Source of the DNA: CAVTRI01 sp963737075
GTDB lineage: Bacteria; Actinomycetota; Acidimicrobiia; Acidimicrobiales; Palsa-688
Assembly (NCBI GenBank): GCA_963737075.1
Contig: CAVTRI010000002.1
Coordinates: 2,232,001-2,296,000, forward strand
DNA length: 64,000 nt
Reading direction: 5' to 3'
The position numbers and the translations under genes were made by a program. Positions 15,355 through 23,661 of this stretch are shown here, in pieces (position 1 is the first letter of the stretch; every line of letters begins with the position of its first letter). The notes beneath the pieces were generated by a model. That model saw nothing but the letters and a program-made list of their open reading frames with translations. It was not told where the DNA came from and did no database searches.

Positions 15355-18350
15355 AACCCGACGAGAGGGGGTTTGAGGAGGCCATCGAGGAGCATCTCCT
15401 GGCACATGGCTGGGGCAAGTCGATGCCTTCCCATTTCGACCCGGTGTTGGGGTTGGACACGGCCGAGTTGTTCGCCTTCATCGGGGCCACGCAGATCACC
15501 GAGTGGGAGGACCTCCTGGGCCGGTATGGCAACGACCCCGACCAGGCCCAGCGGGGCTTCGGTAAGCGCCTGGCATCGGAGATCGACGCCCGAGGCACAG
15601 TGGACGTACTACGCCATGGCGTGGTGGACCTCGGGGTCACTGTTCGACTTGCCTTCTTCAGGCCCGCCCACGGTCTGACCCCGACGTTGCTGAAGTTGTA
15701 CAACGACAACAGGGTCTCAGTGACCAGGCAGTTGGCCTATGAGTCGGGCACGATCAAGACCTTGGACATGGCGTTGTTGGTGAACGGCATCCCGGTGGCG
15801 ACGGCCGAGTTGAAGAACCCGCTGACCAACCAGAGCATCGAGCATGCCATCGAGCAGTACCGCAGCGACCGGGATCCCACGAACGTGACTTTGAGGCGGT
15901 CGCTGGTGCATTTCGCTGTGGATCCTGAGCGGGTGGCGATGACCACCAAGCTGGCTGGGCAGGCCACGAGGTTTCTGCCGTTCAACTTGGGCAACGACGG
16001 CGGGGCTGGGAACCCGCCTAACCCTGATGGGCATCGCACGGCTTACTTGTGGGAGCGGGTGTGGGCCAGGGACGCCTGGATGGATCTGTTGGCCCGGTTC
16101 ATCCACGTGGACCGCCCCCAGAGCGGTTCAGCAGCCGCCAGGCGGGCCGCTGAGACGACGATCTTCCCCCGCTACCACCAGTGGGACGCCGTGCTGGCCC
16201 TGGAGGCTGATGCCAAGTCCAGTGGGCCGGGCCGCAACTACCTGGTGCAGCACTCGGCTGGGTCGGGCAAGTCCAACACCATCGCCTGGCTGGCCCACCG
16301 TCTCTCCAACTTGCACAACGCTTCGGACGAGAAGGTTTTCGACAAGGTGGTGGTGATCACCGACCGGGTGATCCTGGACCGCCAGCTACAGGACACCATC
16401 TACCAGTTTGAGCACGCCCGTGGGGTGGTCCAGAAGATCGATCAGCACTCCCAGCAGCTGGCCGATGCTCTGGCCGGGGAGCAGGCCCGGATCATTATCA
16501 CCACCTTGCAGAAGTTCCCTTTCGTTTTGGACAAGATCGGTTCCCTACCGCAGCGCTCGTATGCCGTGATCGTGGACGAGGCCCACTCGTCTCAGACCGG
16601 CGAGGCAGCCAAGGATCTCAAGCTGGTGCTGGGCGGCACCGAGGAGACCGAGTTGACCGCCGCCGAGGCCGAGGATTCCGGCTACGTCACCGAGGCCATC
16701 GACCCGGTGGAGGAGGCGTTGGCCAAGGCCGTGGGCGCTCGGGGCAAGCAGGCCAACTTGTCGTTCTTCGCCTTCACCGCCACTCCCAAGTCCCGCACCT
16801 TGGAGCTATTCGGCGGGCTCGGAGACGACGGCAAGTACCACCCCTTCCACCTGTACTCGATGCGCCAGGCCATTGAGGAGGGCTTCATCTTGGACGTGGT
16901 GGCCAACTACACCACGTACAAGACCTACTGGCGTATCGAGAAGGCCGTCTTGGACGACCCTCAATACGAGACGGCCAGGGCCAAGCAGGCCATCGCCCGC
17001 TTCGTATCGCTTCACCCGTCCAATCTGGCCCAGAAGGCCGAGATCATCATCGAGCACTTCCGAGCCCACACCGCCAACAAGATCGGCGGTGCGGCCAAGG
17101 CCATGGTGGTCACCTCCTCCCGCCTCCATGCGGTCCGCTACAAGCAGGCCATCGACGCCTACATCCACCGCAAGGGCTACAACGACATCAAGGCGCTCGT
17201 GGCCTTCTCAGGAAAGGTCATCGCAGACGACGGCACCTGGACCGAGTCCGGCATGAACACATTCCCCGAGTCCCGCACCGCCGAGGAGTTCAACACCCCC
17301 GACTACCAGGTGCTCGTGGTGGCCGAGAAATACCAGACCGGTTATGACCAGCCCCTGTTGCACACCATGTACGTGGACAAGGTCCTCACCGGGCTCAACG
17401 CCGTCCAGACCCTGTCCCGGCTCAACCGCATCCTCCCACCCCTGAAGACCGACACCTTCGTCCTCGACTTCCGCAACGACGCCGATGACATCGTTCGGGC
17501 CTTTGAGCCGTACTACGGGCAGACCGTGGCCCTGCCCACCGACCCCAACCTGCTCTACGACACCCACCGCCGCCTAGGCGAGTTCGACGTGATCCACCCA
17601 GACGAGGTGGAACCCGCCGTGGCCGTGCTGGTCACCATGAAGGCCACCGAGGACCACGGGCGGATCTACAGCCTCCTCGACCCGGCCGTGGAGCGCTTCC
17701 ACACCCTGGGCGAGGATGACCGGGTCGCCTTCAAGGACGCCCTGGACAAGTTCGTCCGCACCTACAGCTTCCTCTCCCAGGTCGTCTCCTTCGGGGACAC
17801 CAAGCTGGAGCGGGACTACCTCTACTGCCGTGCCCTGGCCAGCCTTCTGCGGGGCGCCAACACCGTCGAGCGCCTCGACCTTGGCTCCGAGGTGGAACTC
17901 ACCCATTTGCGCCTCCGGGCCACCTACACCGGCGCCCTGGAGTTGTCCGCCGACACCGGCGAACTTACCTCCTTGCCCGGCGGCGGGATCCCGGGCCAGC
18001 GGCTCCCGGACATGGAGCCCCTGTCTGAGATCATCGACACCCTCAACGAGCGCTTCGGGCTGGAATTGACCGAAGCCGACCAGTTGCTCTTCGACCAGTA
18101 TGAGCGGGACTGGCTGTCCGATCCCGAGGTCACCGATCAGGCCCGCAACAACACCATCGACAACTTCAAGCTGGTCTTCGACCGCAACTTCCTCAAGACG
18201 GTCATCGGCAGAATGGATGAGAACGACGCCATCTTCCGGCGCATCCTCGATGACCCTGAGTTCCAGGAAGCCATCAAGGACTTTTACGGCCACAAGGTAT
18301 ACCGCCAGGCGCGGGAGGAATCCGTACCTGGCCCGGAGGCAGCCGGTTGA
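15351..18350 (+). CDS. hsdR: Type I restriction endonuclease subunit HsdR
   Basis: 999 residues from GTG 15351. N-terminal PD-(D/E)XK nuclease (LDMALLVNGIPVATAELKNP, catalytic E-x-K, about residue 140-160), then a superfamily 2 translocase: Walker A SAGSGKSNT (about 303), DEAH at VIVDEAHSSQTGEA, motif III FTATPKSRTLELFG and motif VI QTLSRLNR. It drives ATP-dependent translocation and cleavage away from unmethylated sites, together with HsdM and HsdS. The reading frame is full length. Because hsdS is split, the nuclease is probably idle. It overlaps the next gene by GTTGAGC (TTG start). Confidence 0.96.
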   Translation: MKPDERGFEEAIEEHLLAHGWGKSMPSHFDPVLGLDTAELFAFIGATQITEWEDLLGRYGNDPDQAQRGFGKRLASEIDARGTVDVLRHGVVDLGVTVRLAFFRPAHGLTPTLLKLYNDNRVSVTRQLAYESGTIKTLDMALLVNGIPVATAELKNPLTNQSIEHAIEQYRSDRDPTNVTLRRSLVHFAVDPERVAMTTKLAGQATRFLPFNLGNDGGAGNPPNPDGHRTAYLWERVWARDAWMDLLARFIHVDRPQSGSAAARRAAETTIFPRYHQWDAVLALEADAKSSGPGRNYLVQHSAGSGKSNTIAWLAHRLSNLHNASDEKVFDKVVVITDRVILDRQLQDTIYQFEHARGVVQKIDQHSQQLADALAGEQARIIITTLQKFPFVLDKIGSLPQRSYAVIVDEAHSSQTGEAAKDLKLVLGGTEETELTAAEAEDSGYVTEAIDPVEEALAKAVGARGKQANLSFFAFTATPKSRTLELFGGLGDDGKYHPFHLYSMRQAIEEGFILDVVANYTTYKTYWRIEKAVLDDPQYETARAKQAIARFVSLHPSNLAQKAEIIIEHFRAHTANKIGGAAKAMVVTSSRLHAVRYKQAIDAYIHRKGYNDIKALVAFSGKVIADDGTWTESGMNTFPESRTAEEFNTPDYQVLVVAEKYQTGYDQPLLHTMYVDKVLTGLNAVQTLSRLNRILPPLKTDTFVLDFRNDADDIVRAFEPYYGQTVALPTDPNLLYDTHRRLGEFDVIHPDEVEPAVAVLVTMKATEDHGRIYSLLDPAVERFHTLGEDDRVAFKDALDKFVRTYSFLSQVVSFGDTKLERDYLYCRALASLLRGANTVERLDLGSEVELTHLRLRATYTGALELSADTGELTSLPGGGIPGQRLPDMEPLSEIIDTLNERFGLELTEADQLLFDQYERDWLSDPEVTDQARNNTIDNFKLVFDRNFLKTVIGRMDENDAIFRRILDDPEFQEAIKDFYGHKVYRQAREESVPGPEAAG

Positions 18351-19161
18351 GCGATATCAAGTTGTTCAGGCTGGGTGGTCCGGCCGTGGTCGAGCTCAAG
18401 GGCAAGTCGGTGGCCATTGAGAAGACCTTGCAAACTCTCATGGAGCAGCACCTGGACGCCTTCCTCGGGGTTCGTTTCTTGGAAAGCGAGTACTCAACTG
18501 GCAAGACTCATGGGGGCCGGATCGACACCCTAGGCATCGATGAGAACAACAGCCCGGTCATCATCGAGTACAAGCGCTCCACCAACGAGAACGTAATCAA
18601 TCAGGGGCTTTTCTACCTGGACTGGCTGCTCGACCATCGGGCCGAGTTCACCCTTCTGGCGATGAAGAAGCTCGGACCCGGGGTGCAGGACTCCATCGAC
18701 TGGTCCAACCCCAGGCTGCTCTGCATCGCCGGGAACTTCACTCGCTACGACGAGCACGCCGTGCAGCAGATCAACCGGAATATCGAGTTGTTGCGGTACC
18801 GCAGCTATGACGAGGGCTTCTTGGTGCTGGAGCTCGTCAACACCACTACCAGCACCGAAGACCTGAGCGACTCAGCCACCTCGACCGGCGGGAAGGTGCC
18901 GGGCAAGGTTCAGTACAAGACCGTCAGCGAGTACTACGACCAAGCCCCTGAGGATTTGAAGAGCCTCTACGAGGCGCTTGAGGCGTTCCTGCTGGCCCTT
19001 GGTGACGACGTGACCAAGAAGACCTTGAAGCTGTACTACGCCTTTCGTCGTATCAAGAACTTCGCCTGCGTCGAAGTCCACCCCCAGACCAAGAAACTGC
19101 TGGTCTTTGTCAAGGACGATCCATCAACCACCGAGATCGTCCCAGGCTTCACCCGGGACGT
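18347..19161 (+). pseudogene. DUF5655/PD-(D/E)XK nuclease-like gene, 5' part, split by IS21
   Basis: Starts at TTG 18347, overlapping the hsdR stop. N-terminal restriction-like fold with GGRIDTLGIDENNSPVIIEY then KRS (D...E-x-K, about residues 54-78), and a C-terminal DUF5655 segment (YYDQAPEDLKSLYEALEAFL...ACVEVHPQTKKLLVFVK). The IS21 insertion lies after GFTRDV. Removing the element and one copy of ACGT joins this part in frame with 21564-21672 to give 307 residues. Genes of this kind often accompany type I restriction operons; the exact role is unknown. Confidence 0.9.
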
Positions 19162-19309
19162 TGACCACGCTCAAGTAAGGCTCGTCAGACCTGCTCGTTG
19201 AAATTCGTCACCCCTGAGCGGTCGGCGGACTGACCATCCGCCATCTCAGGTGGCCCCCTTCTGAGGCTCGTGGTGTCCATGCCACAGCCTCGAGAAGGGG
19301 ACCACTGTC

Positions 19310-20686
19310 ATGTTCACAGGGGAAGAAGACGTGGAAGCAACTGCATTGCGTGCTCAGGGTTGGTCGATCTCGGCGATCGCTCGTCATCTGGGTCGGAGCC
19401 GGGACACGGTCCGCAAGCATCTCAACGGCGAGCGTGTGGCTGGTGAGCGCCGAAGGGCGGAGCCCGACCCGTTGGATCGGTTCGTGCCGTATCTGCGGGA
19501 GCGGTTGCGAGAGGACCCGCATGTGTGGGCTACCGCCCTGTATGACGAGGTGGGCGCGCTGGGCTTCGAGCTGTCGTATCAGAGCCTGACTCGGGGGTTG
19601 CGCGACCGGGAGCTGCGCCCGCATTGCGAGGCGTGCGAGGGGGTGAAGGGCCGAGTGACGATCGACATCGAGCACCCTCCGGGCGAGGAGATTCAGTGGG
19701 ATTGGGTCGAGCTGCCGGACGCCCCGTGGGGCGAAGACGGCCATCTGCTGGTGGGGTCGTTGCCGTGTTCGGGGAAGTTCCGTGCCGTGTTCGCGGCGTC
19801 GGAGGACCAGCCGCATCTGATGGCGGCCATGGACGGCGTGTTGCGCCGCCTGGGCGGCACCGCCCGACGGTGGCGGGTGGACCGGATGGCCACGGTCATC
19901 GACCCCGCCACCGGCAAGCTCCAGTCGAGTTTCGTGCCGATGGCCAAGTACTACGGGGTGAACGTGGTGGCCTGCCCGCCGCGGCGGGGCAACCGCAAGG
20001 GTTCGGTCGAGAAATCGATTCACTACGCCACCCAGCGGTTCTGGCGGACCATGACGGCCGCGACCATGGCCCAGGCTCAAGAACAGCTGGACCGGTTCTG
20101 CGAGCGCATCGGTGACCGCCGACCCCGCCCGATAGCGAGGCTCGAGACCCTCATAGGGGCCGACGCCACGGCCACGTATTTGGCCGGGCTCGGCGGTCGC
20201 CAGCCGAGGGTGGCCGACCTGGCCGCCTTCGAAGGGCTCCGCCCGCTGCCCGCCGCCTGCTACCCGGCCACGATCGTCGACACCAACAAGGTCGACCGCT
20301 CCGGTTTGGTGCCCTTCGAGGGCAACGTCTACTCGGTGCCGCACACGTTGGTCGGCGCCCAGGTCACCGTGTCGCACCGACTGGGGGCCGCCGGCGTCGA
20401 GATCCACGCCGGCGGGGTGCTGGTGGCCAGCCACCGCCGCTATCCGCCCGGCGGCGGCTACGCCGTGCGCGACCCCGCTCATCGGGCCGCGCTCGAACAA
20501 GCCGTGCTGGCCGCCTTCACCACCGACACCCCGTGCCGACGCAAGGCCAACCGGCCGCCCGGCGACGCGGCCCGGGCCGAAGCCGCTCGACTCCTGCACG
20601 GCCTCGAGGACCACGAGGTCGTCGTGTCGCTGGCCGCCTACCAGGCCATCGCCGATGACCTCGCGGCGCGTCGAGGGGAGCGGTGA
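19310..20686 (+). CDS. istA: IS21-family transposase IstA
   Basis: 458 residues from ATG 19310 (GAAGGGG upstream). N-terminal helix-turn-helix (ALRAQGWSISAIARHLGRSR, DTVRKHL, about residues 12-38), then the DDE integrase core (VTIDIEHPPGEEIQWDWVEL with the first Asp; later RRGNRKGSVEKSIHY with the catalytic Glu) and an Mu-type C-terminal barrel (YSVPHTLVGAQVTV). It catalyses strand transfer together with IstB. The gene overlaps istB (TGATG), as in all IS21 members. Confidence 0.95.
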   Translation: MFTGEEDVEATALRAQGWSISAIARHLGRSRDTVRKHLNGERVAGERRRAEPDPLDRFVPYLRERLREDPHVWATALYDEVGALGFELSYQSLTRGLRDRELRPHCEACEGVKGRVTIDIEHPPGEEIQWDWVELPDAPWGEDGHLLVGSLPCSGKFRAVFAASEDQPHLMAAMDGVLRRLGGTARRWRVDRMATVIDPATGKLQSSFVPMAKYYGVNVVACPPRRGNRKGSVEKSIHYATQRFWRTMTAATMAQAQEQLDRFCERIGDRRPRPIARLETLIGADATATYLAGLGGRQPRVADLAAFEGLRPLPAACYPATIVDTNKVDRSGLVPFEGNVYSVPHTLVGAQVTVSHRLGAAGVEIHAGGVLVASHRRYPPGGGYAVRDPAHRAALEQAVLAAFTTDTPCRRKANRPPGDAARAEAARLLHGLEDHEVVVSLAAYQAIADDLAARRGER

Positions 20687-21477
20687 TGAGCGAGGACTCC
20701 GTCTACCAACAGCTGCGCTCGCATCTCGCCTACCTGCGTCTGCACGCCGCGGCCGAAGCCCTCCCCGGCGTCCTCGACGCCGCCAGGGCCAACAAGCTCG
20801 GCCACTCGGCCTTCTTGAAGCAGCTTCTCGACACCGAAGTCGCCGCCACCCAAGCCCGCCGCCACGCCGGCCTGGAACGCTTCGCCCGACTACCCGCACC
20901 GTGGCGCATCGCCGATTTCGACTTCGACGCCCAACCCGCGGTGGACCGAGCCACCATCCAGGAGCTGGCCACGCTGCGCTTCTTAGAAGACGCCACCAAC
21001 GTGCTGTTCATCGGGCCGCCCGGCGTCGGGAAAACGATGCTGGCCGTGGCATTGGGCCGTGCCTCCGTCGACGCCGGCTACCGCACCTACTACACCACCG
21101 CCGCCGACCTCGCCGCCCGCTGCCATCGGGCCGCCCTCGAAGGCCGATGGGCCACCACCATGCGCTTCTATGCCGGCCCCCGCCTGTTGATCATCGACGA
21201 AGTCGGCTACCTCCCCCTGGCAGCCGAGGCCGCCGCCGCCCTCTTCCAAGTCATCACCCAGCGATACCTCAAAGCCAGCATCTGCCTCACCACCAACCTC
21301 GGCGTCGGCTCCTGGGGAACCATCTTCGACGACCCCATGGTGGCCGCCGCCATGCTCGACCGGCTCCTCCACCGCAGCGTCGTGTTCAACATCGACGGGG
21401 ACTCCTACCGCATGCGCGCTCACCGAGCCCGCAACGAACGCCTCCGACCCCGACCGAAAGGAGCCGAACTCGCCTAG
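20683..21477 (+). CDS. istB: IS21-family ATPase helper IstB
   Basis: 264 residues; either GTG 20683 or ATG 20686 starts it, overlapping istA. AAA+ ATPase of the DnaC type: Walker A GPPGVGKTM (about 107-115), Walker B LLIIDEVGYLP and sensor TTNLGVGSW, then the conserved end (LDRLLHRSVVFNIDGDSYRM). It assembles as a decamer on target DNA and stimulates IstA. Intact. Confidence 0.95.
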   Translation: MMSEDSVYQQLRSHLAYLRLHAAAEALPGVLDAARANKLGHSAFLKQLLDTEVAATQARRHAGLERFARLPAPWRIADFDFDAQPAVDRATIQELATLRFLEDATNVLFIGPPGVGKTMLAVALGRASVDAGYRTYYTTAADLAARCHRAALEGRWATTMRFYAGPRLLIIDEVGYLPLAAEAAAALFQVITQRYLKASICLTTNLGVGSWGTIFDDPMVAAAMLDRLLHRSVVFNIDGDSYRMRAHRARNERLRPRPKGAELA

Positions 21478-21563
21478 CCTCTCCAACCACACACATCGTC
21501 GACCGCTCAACTGACGAACTTCGATGAGCGACCCTGACGACTTTCGGTGAGCGGCGTCAACGT

Positions 21564-21672
21564 GACAAATATTGGCCACTTCGGCACTGGAGACCTGGAG
21601 ATCACCATGGGCTCCCTCGATGACCTGGAGCGCGCCAAGCCGCTACTCCTAGCGAGCTACGAGGGCAGTTGA
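21564..21672 (+). pseudogene. DUF5655/PD-(D/E)XK nuclease-like gene, 3' part
   Basis: Continues the frame of 18347-19161 after the ACGT duplication: TNIGHFGTGDLEI, then SLDDLERAKPLLLASYEGS and TGA at 21670. This is the usual end of DUF5655 domains, so it fixes the reading of the split gene. No separate start is expected. Confidence 0.9.
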
Positions 21673-21677
21673 CTCAT

Positions 21678-22343
21678 ATGCCTGAGCAAGAATTCTTCGT
21701 CTTAGGGCTGGACTTGGATGGCACCTGCGCGGACTTCTATACTCGCATGCGGGAGATTGCAGCGGAGTGGACGGATCAACCAATTGAGACACTCCCAGTA
21801 GATCCGGTATGGGGTCTCGGTAACTGGGGAATAGACAGTTACACGCGATTCCACCGGTTCGCCGTAACCCAACGGGGACTGTTTGAATCCATGATCCCTG
21901 TGCCGGGAGCGCCGCAGGCAATTCGGAGGCTGGGAACGGAGGGGATCCGAATCCGTATAATTACCCACCGACTTTTCATTCGTTACTTCCATGAGGTTGC
22001 CGTTCAGCAGACAGTGAGGTGGCTTGACCACTGGGGTATCCCATACTGGGATCTCTGCTTCATGCGTGACAAGGGAGAGGTCGGCGCGAATCTGTACGTC
22101 GAGGACTCGCCCGAGAACATCTCCGACCTGCGTCAACGCAAGAAGGAGGTCTTGATCCTCTCGAATCCAACCAACCGACGTCTCCCAGACGATCCTGGAG
22201 GCCGTGCCGATGACTGGGGCCAAGCCGAGATTATGATCCGTCACCGCTATTACACCTGGCTTGATGACCGGCAACTCGCGAAGCCACCGGGTATCGGTCA
22301 GGAGCCTGAATGGGCGAAGTCGGGACCACGGCCAACCGTATAG
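21678..22343 (+). CDS. HAD-family 5'-nucleotidase (NT5C-like)
   Basis: 221 residues from ATG 21678; an in-frame TTG at 21669 overlaps the previous stop but is too close to the GAGGG site. HAD motif I LDLDGTCADF (about residues 11-20, both Asp present), motif II-like IITHRLF, and motif III region (LYVEDSPENI) with the acidic pair. Members of this group dephosphorylate (deoxy)nucleoside monophosphates. Base composition looks less GC-rich than the neighbours. It directly follows the nuclease gene, so it was the last gene of the restriction operon; a defence-related nucleotide-depletion role is speculation. Confidence 0.8.
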   Translation: MPEQEFFVLGLDLDGTCADFYTRMREIAAEWTDQPIETLPVDPVWGLGNWGIDSYTRFHRFAVTQRGLFESMIPVPGAPQAIRRLGTEGIRIRIITHRLFIRYFHEVAVQQTVRWLDHWGIPYWDLCFMRDKGEVGANLYVEDSPENISDLRQRKKEVLILSNPTNRRLPDDPGGRADDWGQAEIMIRHRYYTWLDDRQLAKPPGIGQEPEWAKSGPRPTV

Positions 22344-22679
22344 GGGTCACCAGCAGGTCGAAGTCTGGTCCCCCGTCCTGCAGACTGGGCGAAGGGACTC
22401 CAGGTCGATGCCGGCCAGTTGGCCGATCCCGCTCACGGGGTCAGACGCCCGTCACATTGCGGTGTCAGATCGCTGCTTCGGATCTTGTCGAAGCCTCGAA
22501 TCGTGTCAGATCGGTGCCTAGATCGGTCGCGTCCAAACTTTCTGTACGTCTTCAAGAGGCGCCGGCTTCGCCGGCGCCTGGCCGCCCTCGCCCTGGCCAC
22601 TGGCCGGCAGGGCGGCCCCTGGGAGTCGGGACACCTGAACTGCAGAGATTGACCATCGCCGTCCGGGTACGATGGCTCC
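22344..22679. other. Non-coding stretch with two strong consecutive hairpins
   Basis: No gene recognised. A 10-bp perfect hairpin with a TTC loop at 22557-22579 (AGGCGCCGGC arm) is followed at once by a second inverted repeat, GGCCGCCCT at 22580-22588 with its complement at 22609-22617. Before them GTGTCAGATCG occurs twice (about 22461 and 22503). It could be a bidirectional terminator or a relic of a mobile-element end. Confidence 0.45.
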
Positions 22680-22952
22680 GTGTCGAAGATCGCCTCGGAT
22701 CTCGAGCCCATAGCCACCGCGGACCAACTCAGGAAGGCGCGCCAGCAGCTAACGGAGATGGCGGGTCGCCTTGACCTGAGCGACCTCCGGGTTGCTGACG
22801 ACGGCACCGTGCTCGTGCACGTGGACCGTGACCCCGGTTACCGGCCGGTTATCAAGTTCGTGAACGAGGCCACCCGCCTGCTGGGAGCGGTTCCCCGCGT
22901 CGTAGTCGACAGCGCTCCCGGCGCTGGTCGGTACCGCACTACACCGCTGTGA
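22680..22952 (+). CDS. Small protein upstream of the HEPN gene (candidate antitoxin)
   Basis: 90 residues from GTG 22680. Coiled-coil-like N-terminus (ADQLRKARQQLTEMAGRL), then an alpha/beta segment (LRVADDGTVLVHVDRDPGYRPVIKFVNEA is spread over residues about 37-65). I do not see the GSxxxGxxxxxSDxD motif of an MNT nucleotidyltransferase, so it is not a standard MntA; it could be a reduced relative or a new partner. The stop overlaps the HEPN start (GTGA), the usual arrangement for a toxin-antitoxin pair. Confidence 0.6.
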   Translation: MSKIASDLEPIATADQLRKARQQLTEMAGRLDLSDLRVADDGTVLVHVDRDPGYRPVIKFVNEATRLLGAVPRVVVDSAPGAGRYRTTPL

Positions 22953-23284
22953 GCGAAGGCGAGGCGTATCTCGATGCCCTCGCCAGCATCCTCGACCAGA
23001 TAGCGGAGCTACTGGGCCTCGGACGCGAGCGCTACGACTCTGATGTCACGGTCCGGCTGGCCATTCAGCGGCTCTGGATCGCCGCTGGCGAGAGTGCTCG
23101 CCTGTACTGCGGGTCCACGGGCTCCGAGATCGGCGCAGAGCCGTGGTCCTCGCTCTGGGGATACCGCAACGTCCTGGTTCACCATCTGCTCGACGACATC
23201 GATGACGAACTTGTCTGGGCGGAATCCTCTCGGGACCTTCCCGAGTATTGCACGTCGATAGAAGCGATCCGACAGGGGCGATGA
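22949..23284 (+). CDS. HEPN/DUF86-like protein (candidate RNase toxin)
   Basis: 111 residues from GTG 22949. Mostly helical, with the HEPN signature R-x(4,6)-H seen as YRNVLVHHLL near residues 72-81, preceded by QRLWIAAGESARLY. DUF86 HEPN proteins cleave RNA or tRNA and are held in check by a partner encoded next to them. Here the partner gene overlaps by 4 bases upstream. The predicted RNA element at 23296-23515 begins right after the stop. Function is inferred from motif and context. Confidence 0.65.
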   Translation: MSEGEAYLDALASILDQIAELLGLGRERYDSDVTVRLAIQRLWIAAGESARLYCGSTGSEIGAEPWSSLWGYRNVLVHHLLDDIDDELVWAESSRDLPEYCTSIEAIRQGR

Positions 23285-23295
23285 ACCACCTTGGC

Positions 23296-23515
23296 CCCGC
23301 TCAAGAGGAAGCCAGGGCTTACCAGGCCCCGCAGCAGAGCTGCGGGGCGAGGACCATGGTGTCTGGCGCGGCGCTTCACCCCGCCGGCGTCAAGGGGACG
23401 CTGCGGGACGCCGCCACGGTGGGCGCCGGCTACGCCGTCGCTTCGCTTTCGCTCAGCTCGCCCACCGGGCTCCGTGTCCTCGCTCTCCGCCCCTTGACAC
23501 CGGCTCCTCTGCGAG
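23296..23515 (+). ncRNA. Orphan structured RNA element related to the IS1111 right end
   Basis: Homologous to 14960-15110 but without a transposase. The hairpin at 23326-23348 (GCCCCGCAG / CTGCGGGGC) keeps pairing with two compensatory pair changes relative to the IS copy. GCCGGCGTCAAGG (23383-23395) pairs with CCTTGACACCGGC (23492-23504) around a 96-base loop that has its own inner stem (CGGTGGGCG / CGCCCACCG). The final CCTTGAC...CTCCTCT also resembles the terminal bases of the insertion sequence (15136-15156), and AGAGGAAGCC near 23304 is a possible left inverted repeat. A solo right end, or a small non-autonomous element carrying its own guide RNA. Confidence 0.6.
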
Positions 23516-23536
23516 TTCACCAGGGGCGGCCATCCC

Positions 23537-23556
23537 TGGACACACTTTGGACACAG
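23537..23556. promoter_or_regulatory. Second copy of the integrase arm-site block
   Basis: Matches 4277-4296 in 19 of 20 positions: two TGGACACA units 11 bp apart, 105 bases inside attR. Having the block at both ends supports this as the right end of the element. Confidence 0.5.
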
Positions 23557-23661
23557 GGCGATGCAGAGAGCCGTAAGACGCCGAGAACCGCCAAGAACTG
23601 AAATCCCTGTTCAAAGCCGGTTTCCGGGCAATGGTGCAGGTCGCCGAAGTCCCTCCATGAG

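Larger units (their letters stand above)
19162..21559 (+). mobile_element. IS21-family insertion sequence
   Basis: 2398 bp beginning TGACC and ending GTCA, flanked by ACGT on both sides (19158-19161 and 21560-21563), a 4-bp target duplication. The ends carry extended inverted repeats with the GCTCA and CGTCA blocks typical of IS21 ends. It contains istA and istB in the standard order and looks complete and recent, since the interrupted gene is otherwise uncorrupted. Confidence 0.93.

Noticed and set aside
19208..20899. 563-codon minus-strand frame opposite istA
   Set aside because: Arg/Gly/Ala-rich shadow of istA with no family resemblance.
20655..21527. 290-codon frame overlapping istB
   Set aside because: Low-complexity Arg/Pro translation of istB in the wrong frame.
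23285..23520. CRISPR or simple terminator for the 23.3 kb inverted repeats
   Set aside because: No repeat-spacer periodicity, and homology to the IS right end with compensatory changes explains the structure better.
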